16,518 nt of DNA from positions 1 through 16,518 of the forward strand of contig DNGH01000016.1 of the NCBI GenBank assembly GCA_003486285.1. The letters are read 5' to 3'. This document shows positions 1-6,927 of the stretch, piece after piece. Below the pieces are notes generated by a model, which was given only the letters and a program-made list of their open reading frames with translations, had not been told where the DNA came from and made no database searches. Position numbers and translations under genes: made by a program. The stretch is from Actinomycetota bacterium. Lineage in GTDB: Bacteria > Actinomycetota > Acidimicrobiia > Spongiisociales > UBA11373. The number at the start of each line of letters is the position of its first letter. Positions within the stretch are counted from its first letter, which is position 1.

Positions 1-1121
1 CGCTCTGCCCTGCGGCGCAGCAGGCCGAGGCGAGAGAAGCGCCGTAGCGACTGGACCGTCGTATTGACCCTGACGCCGAGGACGCCCATCAGGGCTTCGA
101 CCTTACGATCGCCGGGAAGCAGCATGATCCCGGCGCCGACGGTCTCGTGGGTGGAGATGAGGGCGAGTTCCTTGCCGCGGCACGCCACACGCCCGGCACG
201 CGGCGGGATGCGTCCGGCCAGGCAATCGAAGAGCTGCGACTGTCCGTTTCCCTCGGCACCGGCGACACCGACGACCTCGCCACTCTGCAGCGTGAAGCTC
301 ACCGGGCCGAAGGACTGGCCCTGCAGGCCGTCCACCACCAGCACTTCCGCGGCAAGACCGGTCCGCGGTGCCGGGGGCGGGAATGCCGCCTCGAAGGGGC
401 GGCCCACGATGCGTTCCACCAGCTCGGCCTCGGTGGTCGTCTTGGCGTCGAAGGTGCCCTGGTAGCGGCCGTCGCGCAGCACCGTCACCCGGTCGGCCAC
501 CTCGAGCACCTCGGGGAGCCGATGGCTCACATAGACCACGCCCACCCCGCGGTCGCGGCAGGCGAGGACCGTGCGATGCAGGGCCTCGACCTCATCGGGC
601 CCGAGAGCCGTCGTGGGCTCGTCGAGGAGCAGGACCCGGGGATTGGTGACCAGCGCCTTGGCCACCTCGAACAACTGGCGTTCCGCCATGGTGAGGTAAC
701 CGGTGGGAGCATCGGGGAACAACTCGATGTCGAGGTCGAACTCGGCGAGGACCTTCCTCGCCCACTTCTTCCGACGCCAGTACTGCGGTCTGGCGTCGGG
801 GGGTGCGGCGTAGTAGAGGTTGTTCTTGACGGGCTCGGCGAGGACCGACGAGCCGTCCTGATAGGCGATGGCGAGCCCGAGACGCTGGGCCAGGGCAGGC
901 GAGTCGCGCCGCAGCAGCTCGCCGCCGATTCGCACCGTGCCAGCATCGGGCTCCACGAACCCCGACGCGATGCCGAGGAGAGTCGACTTCCCCGAGCCGT
1001 TCTCACCGACCAGGGCGTGCACCTCACCGGCGCGGCAGTCGAAGCTGACGTGGGTCAGCGCTCGCACCGCACCGAACTGGCGCGACACTCCCTCGATCTC
1101 GAGAACCCGGCTTGTGTCCAT
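1..1121 (-). CDS. Sugar/nucleoside-type ABC transporter ATP-binding protein (partial, C-terminus beyond left edge)
   Basis: Cytoplasmic ATPase that would power import with the permease and lipoprotein encoded just upstream in the same operon. About 373 codons are visible of a usual ~500. The ATG at 1121-1119 follows a GAGGGGAG ribosome site. The first nucleotide-binding domain is intact: Walker A GENGSGKST (residues 39-47), Q-loop YQD, a variant signature LTMAERQ, Walker B LLLDEPTTAL and H-loop VYVSH. A second domain starts around residue 270 with the degenerate Walker A GVAGAEGNGQ. This is the duplicated architecture of RbsA/XylG-type importers, and the GxAGxEGNGQ form is familiar from the nucleoside (BMP-associated) branch. 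The reading frame is open to base 3 with no stop, so truncation is only by the window edge. The family is secure; the substrate is unknown. Confidence 0.93.
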   Translation of the reverse strand, partial: MDTSRVLEIEGVSRQFGAVRALTHVSFDCRAGEVHALVGENGSGKSTLLGIASGFVEPDAGTVRIGGELLRRDSPALAQRLGLAIAYQDGSSVLAEPVKNNLYYAAPPDARPQYWRRKKWARKVLAEFDLDIELFPDAPTGYLTMAERQLFEVAKALVTNPRVLLLDEPTTALGPDEVEALHRTVLACRDRGVGVVYVSHRLPEVLEVADRVTVLRDGRYQGTFDAKTTTEAELVERIVGRPFEAAFPPPAPRTGLAAEVLVVDGLQGQSFGPVSFTLQSGEVVGVAGAEGNGQSQLFDCLAGRIPPRAGRVACRGKELALISTHETVGAGIMLLPGDRKVEALMGVLGVRVNTTVQSLRRFSRLGLLRRRAE

Positions 1122-1147
1122 CGACTCCCCTCGGCGATCGCTACCTG

Positions 1148-2515
1148 TCAGTTGCTGCCGTACATCAGCGCCAGGACGGCGTCCGGCACCAGCGAGGTGC
1201 CCGACACGACTGCATTCACCCGATCCGGGTTGCAGTCGGCGGCCGTGACCTGCCGCATGACGTGAGGCACCACGATCTGACCAGGCACGTCGGCTCCCTG
1301 GAGGGCCAGCATCGCCGCCGTGACCGCGACGCGCGACTGGAAGTTGCCGCCCGCCGAGTACCAGATGTTGTACGTCGGCTCGTTACGGTCCGCCCAGTCG
1401 CAGAACAGCGTCTGCTCGTCGGTGCGGAGTGCCACCGTCAGGTTCTGCACGGGGATGGCCAGTTCGTCGTACGCCTGCAGTGCCGTGTACAGCCCGTCGG
1501 AGTACTCGTACACCCACCCCATGATGTCGGGGTTGGTGGTCAGCAACCCGCGCACCGCCTCCAGGGCGAAGGAGTTCACCCAGTAGGTGTCGCCGGTCGT
1601 CGAGTTTTCATTGGCAGGCGGGTTGACCAGATCCACACCATCCGCCAGGCCGGCGGTGGTGCAGCGCTGCCAGCCGAGCGTCAGGGCATTGCCCGGCGTG
1701 CCTCCCAGCATGCCGACGGTGCCGGCGCCGACACCGTCGTTGAGGACGTCGGCGAAGCTCTCGCCGAGAGCGCAGAGGTCCTCACCGATGACCGACGTGT
1801 AGTCCGTACCCGGAATGAGCGCACCCTCCTGACCGGGCAGGCCGACATAGCCCGCCGAGAACGAGAGGTACGGAATGCCTGCGGCCTCGGCCTCGGTCAC
1901 TGCAGCGGCAAGGGCGACTCCGACATCGGGATACCCGACGATGAAGTCGACCCCGGCCTGCACCAGGAACCGAACGTGATTGGCATGGACCTCGGGATCG
2001 AAGTCGAAGTTGGCGGCCGTCGACACGATCCGTCCGATCTCCGGATAGGTGAGCGCCTGGAGGATGGCCTCCATATGGCTCACACCCCGCCAGACGTTGA
2101 CCGTGTCACCACCACCATCGGCATAACCCATCACCATCTCGCCGCCGGTGCCGGTTTCGCAGTCCGCGTTGCTCCAGCACTCCATCGCCTTGTCGATGGT
2201 CGCCTGATCGAGGTCCTGGTGGGCCCGGGCGATCGAGGCCAGGATGATGTTCCAACTGTCCTCGTCCGAGGGATCCACCGGACCGAGGGCCTTGGTGACG
2301 AGCCCCTCGTCGGCAGCACCGGGATCCTCCCCGTACTCCGCAAGAGGCCCGGCCGCTGCCGTCGTCGTGGTTTCGCCACCCGTGGTCGTGGTCGCGGCTG
2401 CCGTGGTCGTGGTGGCGACTGCCGTGGTCGTGGTCGCCGCGTCGTCGTCACCACAGGCCACGGCGATCATGGCCAATACGGCCATGACGCCGATCATCCG
2501 TGTCAGTCTGTTCAC
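1148..2515 (-). CDS. Solute-binding lipoprotein of the ABC importer (type 1 periplasmic-binding fold)
   Basis: Extracellular, lipid-anchored receptor that would deliver the substrate to the permease. I chose the GTG at 2515 (455 residues) because AGGAGGGG lies just upstream and because it gives a correct lipoprotein signal: basic NRLTRM, hydrophobic core, and lipobox AVA-C with Cys at residue 21. A TTG 17 codons further upstream would put a charged, non-signal extension in front. Residues 28-56 are a linker of four Thr tetrads separated by Ala/Gly. The mature part has features of sugar-type binding proteins, such as YPDVGVALAAAVTEAEAAG followed by IPYLSFSA, and several Cys (ECWSNADC, EDLC) that could form disulfides. 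It is 26 nt from the ATPase start and 47 nt after the permease stop. The ligand cannot be told from the sequence. Confidence 0.9.
   Translation of the reverse strand: MNRLTRMIGVMAVLAMIAVACGDDDAATTTTAVATTTTAAATTTTGGETTTTAAAGPLAEYGEDPGAADEGLVTKALGPVDPSDEDSWNIILASIARAHQDLDQATIDKAMECWSNADCETGTGGEMVMGYADGGGDTVNVWRGVSHMEAILQALTYPEIGRIVSTAANFDFDPEVHANHVRFLVQAGVDFIVGYPDVGVALAAAVTEAEAAGIPYLSFSAGYVGLPGQEGALIPGTDYTSVIGEDLCALGESFADVLNDGVGAGTVGMLGGTPGNALTLGWQRCTTAGLADGVDLVNPPANENSTTGDTYWVNSFALEAVRGLLTTNPDIMGWVYEYSDGLYTALQAYDELAIPVQNLTVALRTDEQTLFCDWADRNEPTYNIWYSAGGNFQSRVAVTAAMLALQGADVPGQIVVPHVMRQVTAADCNPDRVNAVVSGTSLVPDAVLALMYGSN
2379..2441 (-). repeat. Three imperfect 21-bp tandem units encoding the Thr-tetrad linker
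   Basis: The core GCCGTGGTCGTGGT (plus strand) recurs with a 21-base period at about 2379, 2400 and 2421, each unit encoding a seven-residue ATTTTAx-like block of the lipoprotein linker. A further diverged Thr tetrad lies at about 2358-2372. This is an in-gene low-complexity repeat that can change length by slippage without changing frame, not an independent element. Confidence 0.75.
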
Positions 2516-2518
2516 TTT

Positions 2519-2526
2519 CCCCTCCT
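2519..2526 (-). promoter_or_regulatory. Ribosome-binding site fixing the lipoprotein start
   Basis: On the minus strand AGGAGGGG is followed three bases later by GTG (2515-2513). It is a strong Shine-Dalgarno match and decides between this GTG and the upstream TTG at 2566. Confidence 0.75.
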
Positions 2527-2562
2527 GGTCGGCCTTCACAGGCCCTCGTCGTTTACTCGAGG

Positions 2563-3633
2563 TCAAATCTCGCTGCCCGATGCGATACCCCCTTCCCCGT
2601 CAGGATCCGACCGCGCCCGCCGGTTGCGGCGCGGACCGCGCCTCTCGCGCAGCACCTGCTCGATCCCTTTGATGATCCGGTCACCCGAGATCAGCATCCC
2701 GCCGATGATCACCGCTCCGAACACCACGAACTGCAGGGCAGTGGCGAGGCCGAGGGCGCGCATCAACTGGTTGAGGCCGGTCAGGAAGAGTGCGGCGGTG
2801 AAGGTCGCCAGCGGGCTCGCCAGCCCGCCGGTGAGGGAGGCACCGCCGATCACGACGGCGGCGATGGGGCCGAGTAGGTACGGCGAGCCGATGTTCACCC
2901 CGGGGTTGCGCAGCAGCCCGGCGAGCGCCGCTCCCGCCGTGGCGTACAGCATCGCCGCCACGACGTAGACGAGGATCTGGTTGATGGTCACCCGCACGCC
3001 CACGACCTGCGCGGCGATCGGGTTGGCCCCGACCACCTGGAAGCGGCGCCCGACGGTCGTGTAGCGGATGGCCACGATCACCACCCCGGTGACCAGCAGG
3101 CCGATCCAGAAAATCGGGCTCACCCCGAAGATCCGATCCACGGTCCAGCTCGACATGCCCTCGGGGACGGCACTCTGCACCGGGAAGGTGCGCACGTACC
3201 GGCTCACGGCGCCCACCACCACCTGGCCGACGGCGAGGGTGACGATGAGGGGATTCAGCTTGAGGCCGCCGATGAGAATGCCGTTCACCAGGCCGATGAC
3301 GGCGGCCACCCCGAGCGCGGTGAACAGAGCGAGCAGGATGCGGTCGTTCGACTGCTGCGCGACCCCCACCATGATCATGGCGGAGAGGGTCAGGGTCCCC
3401 GGCGTGCTCAGGTCGATGCCGCCCGTCATCACCACCAACATCTGCCCCAGGGCAGCGATCCCAAGCAGCGCCCCGAATGGGGCGATCGCCGACAGTGCCG
3501 GAGCCTCCAGCGTCTGCGGGACCCAGATGGCCGCCACGATCAGCAGGACGACGAGCGCCAGATAGGCCGGCACGTAGCGCGACGACACCACCAGCGACGT
3601 GAGCAGCGACGACGGGGTGCGCACTGTGGTCAT
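2563..3633 (-). CDS. ABC transporter permease (BPD_transp_2 / RbsC-like)
   Basis: Integral membrane channel subunit of 356 residues for the importer. The ATG at 3633 overlaps the amidohydrolase stop in an ATGA (4-nt overlap), and GGGGAG lies 7 nt upstream of the ATG. About ten hydrophobic segments are visible, starting with YLALVVLLIVAAIWV. Family hallmarks are GGIDLSTPGTLTLSA near residue 70, NPLIVTLAVGQVVVGAVSR, and the ATPase-contact loop VGANPIAAQVVGVRV. The C-terminus is a basic cytoplasmic tail rich in Arg. Only one permease gene is present, as in ribose-type systems where the permease acts as a homodimer. The reading frame stays open upstream of the ATG through the antisense of the next gene, but that part has no transporter features. 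Confidence 0.93.
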   Translation of the reverse strand: MTTVRTPSSLLTSLVVSSRYVPAYLALVVLLIVAAIWVPQTLEAPALSAIAPFGALLGIAALGQMLVVMTGGIDLSTPGTLTLSAMIMVGVAQQSNDRILLALFTALGVAAVIGLVNGILIGGLKLNPLIVTLAVGQVVVGAVSRYVRTFPVQSAVPEGMSSWTVDRIFGVSPIFWIGLLVTGVVIVAIRYTTVGRRFQVVGANPIAAQVVGVRVTINQILVYVVAAMLYATAGAALAGLLRNPGVNIGSPYLLGPIAAVVIGGASLTGGLASPLATFTAALFLTGLNQLMRALGLATALQFVVFGAVIIGGMLISGDRIIKGIEQVLRERRGPRRNRRARSDPDGEGGIASGSEI

Positions 3634-4886
3634 CGGCCGCTCCCCGCGACCACGGACATGCGATCCCGGGCGGCGACCGCCAGCGCCCGGGCCCGACCGG
3701 AGTCGACGACGAGTTCGCCGTTGCGCTTGAGAGCCTGCCCCGCCACGAACACCCAGTCCACGTTGGAGGTGTCCATGCCCCACACCACGGCCCCGATGGC
3801 GTCGTTGATGGGGTGGATGTTCGGCCGATCGGTCCGCAGCACGATCACGTCTGCGCTGCGTCCGGACTCGATGACTCCGGTCGCCAGCCCGACGACGGCC
3901 GCCCCGTCGACGGTGGCGTAGCGGATGACGTCGCGGGTGGTGAGCAGCTTGGGCAGGCCGGCCTTTCCGGCAAGCTTGCGCTCGAAGACGGTGGCGTGCT
4001 GCACCGAGATCACCGAGCGCATCTGGGCAAAGCTGTCGCCGGGAGTCAGCCGCTCGCTCTCGGCGCCGAGACCGGGCCGGATGCCGCGGTCGAGCAGAGC
4101 CTGGATCGGTGGGGCCCCGCCTCCGGCAGCCATGACACTCGCCGGCGCCAGCGCCACACCACATCCCGCCGCAGCGACGGCCTCGAAGTCGGCATCGCCG
4201 AAGTGAGTGCCGTGCACCAGGGTGGTGTCGCTTCCGAGCAGGCCGCGCTGGGACAGGGCGACCGCCGTGCCCGCATCGCCGGAGGTGACCCCGGCATGGA
4301 CGTGGATGCGCAACCCCAACTCCCGGGCCACCGCCCAGTCGGATGTGATCGCATCGATGGTGCCGGGGTGCAGATCGGGAAGGCCGGCGGCAACGGTGGT
4401 CAGCGGCCCGCGCTCCGCCGCGGCGGTGCGGCGCAATCCGGCAGGCCAATCTTCGCCCGGGGTGGCGGCATGCACCAGCACCGAGCGCACTCCGGAGTCG
4501 CGGTGCGCCTGCAGCACCGCGGCGGTGGTGTCGGCATCTGCGCCGATCGAGCACCAGTCCACCACCGCGGTGATGCCGGCATCGAGGGCGCCCAGCAGCC
4601 CGAGCAGCGTGGCGGCGTAGGCGTCCTCGGCGGTGAAGCGCCGTCCCATCCCGGCCGCGTTCGCGGTGGGTCCGTGGCGGAACAGCGAGTCCGAGGCGTG
4701 ACGGTGGGCGTCGACGAACCCCGGCATCACGATCGCATCGGTGGCGTCCACCACCTCGGCGTCGCGGGCCCGCAACCCGGGTCCGACCTCGACGATGGTG
4801 TCGCCGTCGATGAGGACGTCGGCGACGGGGTGGTTGACGCGGCCCATGGTGAGGACGCACCCACCCCGCAGCAGGGTCCGTGTCAT
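3630..4886 (-). CDS. Amidohydrolase of the ATZ/TRZ-cytosine deaminase-like group, with altered metal ligand
   Basis: Cytoplasmic metal-dependent hydrolase or deaminase of 418 residues that probably acts on a C-N bond of the imported compound. The ATG at 4886 shares one base with the E1 beta stop (TGATG) and has GGAGAGG seven bases upstream. The N-terminal beta-sandwich part holds GDTIVEVG. The barrel begins at VMPGFVDAHRHAS, with metal ligands H61 and H63. Later come IHVHAG (H195/H197) and LVHGTHF (H225/H228). The strand that normally carries the conserved Asp reads GLGAESERLTPGDSFAQMR, so Glu276 stands where Asp is expected. The following PGDxFxQMR pattern is typical of actinobacterial relatives. 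Known family activities include chlorohydrolases and guanine, cytosine and adenosine-type deaminases; the reaction here is unknown. Confidence 0.88.
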   Translation of the reverse strand: MTRTLLRGGCVLTMGRVNHPVADVLIDGDTIVEVGPGLRARDAEVVDATDAIVMPGFVDAHRHASDSLFRHGPTANAAGMGRRFTAEDAYAATLLGLLGALDAGITAVVDWCSIGADADTTAAVLQAHRDSGVRSVLVHAATPGEDWPAGLRRTAAAERGPLTTVAAGLPDLHPGTIDAITSDWAVARELGLRIHVHAGVTSGDAGTAVALSQRGLLGSDTTLVHGTHFGDADFEAVAAAGCGVALAPASVMAAGGGAPPIQALLDRGIRPGLGAESERLTPGDSFAQMRSVISVQHATVFERKLAGKAGLPKLLTTRDVIRYATVDGAAVVGLATGVIESGRSADVIVLRTDRPNIHPINDAIGAVVWGMDTSNVDWVFVAGQALKRNGELVVDSGRARALAVAARDRMSVVAGSGR

Positions 4887-5878
4887 CAGCGCGCCTCTCC
4901 GGGGCCATCGACGGACTTGAGGATCGTCTCGTAGATCCGGTTCACCCCGGGGATCGCCATGTCCTCGAGCGCCGCGGCCGCAGGCAGCGGGATGTGCGGC
5001 GTGGTGATGCGGATGCTGGGACCATCGAGATCCCAGAACACCTCTTCGTCCACGATCGACACGACCTCCGCCCCCCACCCGCACATGCGCGGGTTCTCCT
5101 CGACCGTGAACAGCCGACCGGTCCTGGAGACGGACTCGAGGATGGTCTGGGCATCGAGCGGCACCAGCGACCGCACGTCGATCACCTCGGCCGAGATCCC
5201 GGCCTCATCCAGTCGCGCCGCAGCCTCGAGGGCGCGTGGCACCATCAGCGCCAGCGCCACGATGGTGAGGTCCGTCCCCTCCTTGACGACGCGGGCGGTG
5301 CCGAGCCGATCGACGACCTCCCCATCCGGCACGGTGCCCTTGGCCGCCATCAGCGACTTGTGCTCGAAGAACACGACGGGGTCGGGATCCCGGATGGACG
5401 CGGCCATCAGTCCGACCACGTCCACCGGGGTCGCCGGCGCCACCACCTTGAGCCCCGGGATCATCATCGCCCAGTTCTCCACGCTCTGGGAGTGCTGGGC
5501 GCCGAAGCGGGCGCCACCGCCGTTGGCGGTGCGGATCACCATCGGGAAGCTCACCTGGCCGTTGGTCATGTAGCGGCTCTTGGCGAGCTCGTTGGCGATC
5601 ATGTCCCAGCACACCGCCAGGAAGTCCGAAAACATGATCTCGGCGATGACGGGGACGCCGGTCATCGCCGCACCCATGGCGGCGCCGATGATCGCCTGCT
5701 CCGAGATCGGGGTGTCCCGCACCCGCAGAGGCCCGAACTCGTCGAGCAGGCCCACCGTCGTCTTGAACACGCCCCCGGCGGCGGCGATGTCCTCACCGAG
5801 CATCACCAGGCTCGGGTCGCGGCGCATCTCCTGGGCGATGCCGTGCGCCACCGCCTCGCGGTAGGTCAGTTCCGCCAT
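4886..5878 (-). CDS. Alpha-ketoacid/acetoin dehydrogenase E1 component, beta subunit
   Basis: Beta subunit (330 residues) of a heterotetrameric TPP enzyme that oxidatively cleaves a 2-oxoacid or acetoin-like substrate. It starts at ATG 5878 with GGAGG four bases upstream, and overlaps the alpha-subunit stop by 13 nt. Characteristic motifs are LTYREAVAHGIAQEM, the FGPLRVRDTPISEQ segment with the TPP-activating Glu60, and GGARFGAQHSQS with His129. The C-terminal transketolase-like domain includes VIDVRSLVPLD and ENPRMCGWGAEV. The length is normal for AcoB/PdhB. No E2 acyltransferase or E3 gene is present in the visible operon, so it must either borrow an E2 from elsewhere or work without one. 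Subunit assignment is secure; the substrate is not. Confidence 0.93.
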   Translation of the reverse strand: MAELTYREAVAHGIAQEMRRDPSLVMLGEDIAAAGGVFKTTVGLLDEFGPLRVRDTPISEQAIIGAAMGAAMTGVPVIAEIMFSDFLAVCWDMIANELAKSRYMTNGQVSFPMVIRTANGGGARFGAQHSQSVENWAMMIPGLKVVAPATPVDVVGLMAASIRDPDPVVFFEHKSLMAAKGTVPDGEVVDRLGTARVVKEGTDLTIVALALMVPRALEAAARLDEAGISAEVIDVRSLVPLDAQTILESVSRTGRLFTVEENPRMCGWGAEVVSIVDEEVFWDLDGPSIRITTPHIPLPAAAALEDMAIPGVNRIYETILKSVDGPGEAR

Positions 5879-6927
5879 CGCGATCCTCCGTCGGCGAATA
5901 CCTCGGTGAGCAGCGAGGGCTCACCGGGCTCCCGGCCCGCCCTGGCGAACTCGGTGGCGGCGTCGACGACCTCGGCGACCTCGCGCTGGATCGTCCCCAG
6001 CGTCGCCTCGGGAACCCCGACCGCGAGCAGGCGCGAGTGATAGAGGGGGATCGGGTCGTGCCCGGCCCAGGCCTCCACCTCGGCGGCGGGGCGGTACTTG
6101 CCCGGATCGGCGCGCGAGTGCCCCCCGGAGCGGTAGGTGATCGCCTCGACCAGCGACGGTCCCGCGCCGCGTCGGGCCCGCTCCAGCACCCGGGTGGCGA
6201 CGAGGTACACCGCGTCGGGGTCGTTGCCGTCGACGACGATCGGCTCCATCCCGTACGAGGCCGCCCGTCCCGCCGCCGGGTGCTCGACGGCCGTCACCAG
6301 GTCGATCGGGGTGTACTCCATGTAAAGGTTGTTCTCGCAGACGAACACCACGGGAAGCTTCCACACCTGTGCCATGTTCAGCGCCTCGTGGAAGGCCCCG
6401 ATGTTGGTGGTGCCGTCGCCGAAGAACGCCACCGCGACCTGTTCGGTGCCCCGCATCTGCGCCGACCAGGCGGCGCCGTTGGCGATGCAGAGGTGGGCGC
6501 CGATGATGGCGTAGGACCCCATCATCCCCTTGGCGACATCGGTGAGGTGCATCGATCCGCCCTTGCCCCCGAGGACGCCGTTCTCGCGGCCGAGCAGTTC
6601 GGCGAGCGCCGCTCCGGGATCGACCCCGCGCGCCAGGGAGTGGGCGTGTCCGCGATAGGTGGCGAAGCTGTAATCGCCGGGACGCATCGCCGCCCCGAAG
6701 CCGGTGGCCACCGCCTCCATGCCGAGGGAGAGGTGGGTGGTCCCCTTCACCAGGTTCTGCAGGAACAGGTCGTGGGCGCGCTTGCCGAACTGCCGCAACT
6801 CCTGGAGCTTGCGGTACATCCCGAGGCGGACGTCCTCGGGAATCGGGGCGTGTTCCAGGGCGCGGTCCACCGGTGGTGGCAGCCGCGGGTCGCGCCGCGA
6901 GTAGTCGTAGCGGTAATCAGTAGGCAT
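5866..6927 (-). CDS. Acetoin dehydrogenase-type E1 component, alpha subunit (TPP-binding)
   Basis: Alpha subunit (353 residues) carrying the thiamine-pyrophosphate site and pairing with the beta subunit encoded next. The TPP motif begins at GDGTTN (residues 170-175) and ends with ENN at 198-200. The following residues, CENNLYMEYTP, resemble acetoin dehydrogenase AcoA (CENNLYxEY) more than pyruvate dehydrogenase. YRGHAHSLARG (91-101), GGKGGSMHLTD (120-130) and the loop GGHSRADPGKYR are all family landmarks. The ATG at 6927 overlaps the upstream hydrolase stop by 11 nt, with GAGGAG about a dozen bases upstream. A pyruvate or branched-chain 2-oxoacid substrate remains possible. Confidence 0.93.
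   Translation of the reverse strand: MPTDYRYDYSRRDPRLPPPVDRALEHAPIPEDVRLGMYRKLQELRQFGKRAHDLFLQNLVKGTTHLSLGMEAVATGFGAAMRPGDYSFATYRGHAHSLARGVDPGAALAELLGRENGVLGGKGGSMHLTDVAKGMMGSYAIIGAHLCIANGAAWSAQMRGTEQVAVAFFGDGTTNIGAFHEALNMAQVWKLPVVFVCENNLYMEYTPIDLVTAVEHPAAGRAASYGMEPIVVDGNDPDAVYLVATRVLERARRGAGPSLVEAITYRSGGHSRADPGKYRPAAEVEAWAGHDPIPLYHSRLLAVGVPEATLGTIQREVAEVVDAATEFARAGREPGEPSLLTEVFADGGSRWRN

Noticed and set aside
147..1265. Long plus-strand open frame (372 codons) opposite the ABC ATPase
   Set aside because: Composition is rich in His/Arg/Gly/Asp without any domain, and the minus strand has clear Walker motifs; it is a GC-rich antisense shadow.
2379..2441. Periodic repeats considered as a CRISPR or regulatory array
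   Set aside because: Period is 21 bp with no spacers, entirely within a reading frame, encoding a Thr-rich linker.
1112..2968. 618-codon plus-strand open frame opposite the binding protein and permease
   Set aside because: It spans two recognisable minus-strand genes and has no motif or ribosome site; antisense shadow.
3634..4908. Upstream in-frame extension of the permease reading frame
   Set aside because: The extension is Arg/His-rich antisense-like sequence overlapping the amidohydrolase gene; the ATG at 3633 with a ribosome site and ATGA overlap is the real start.
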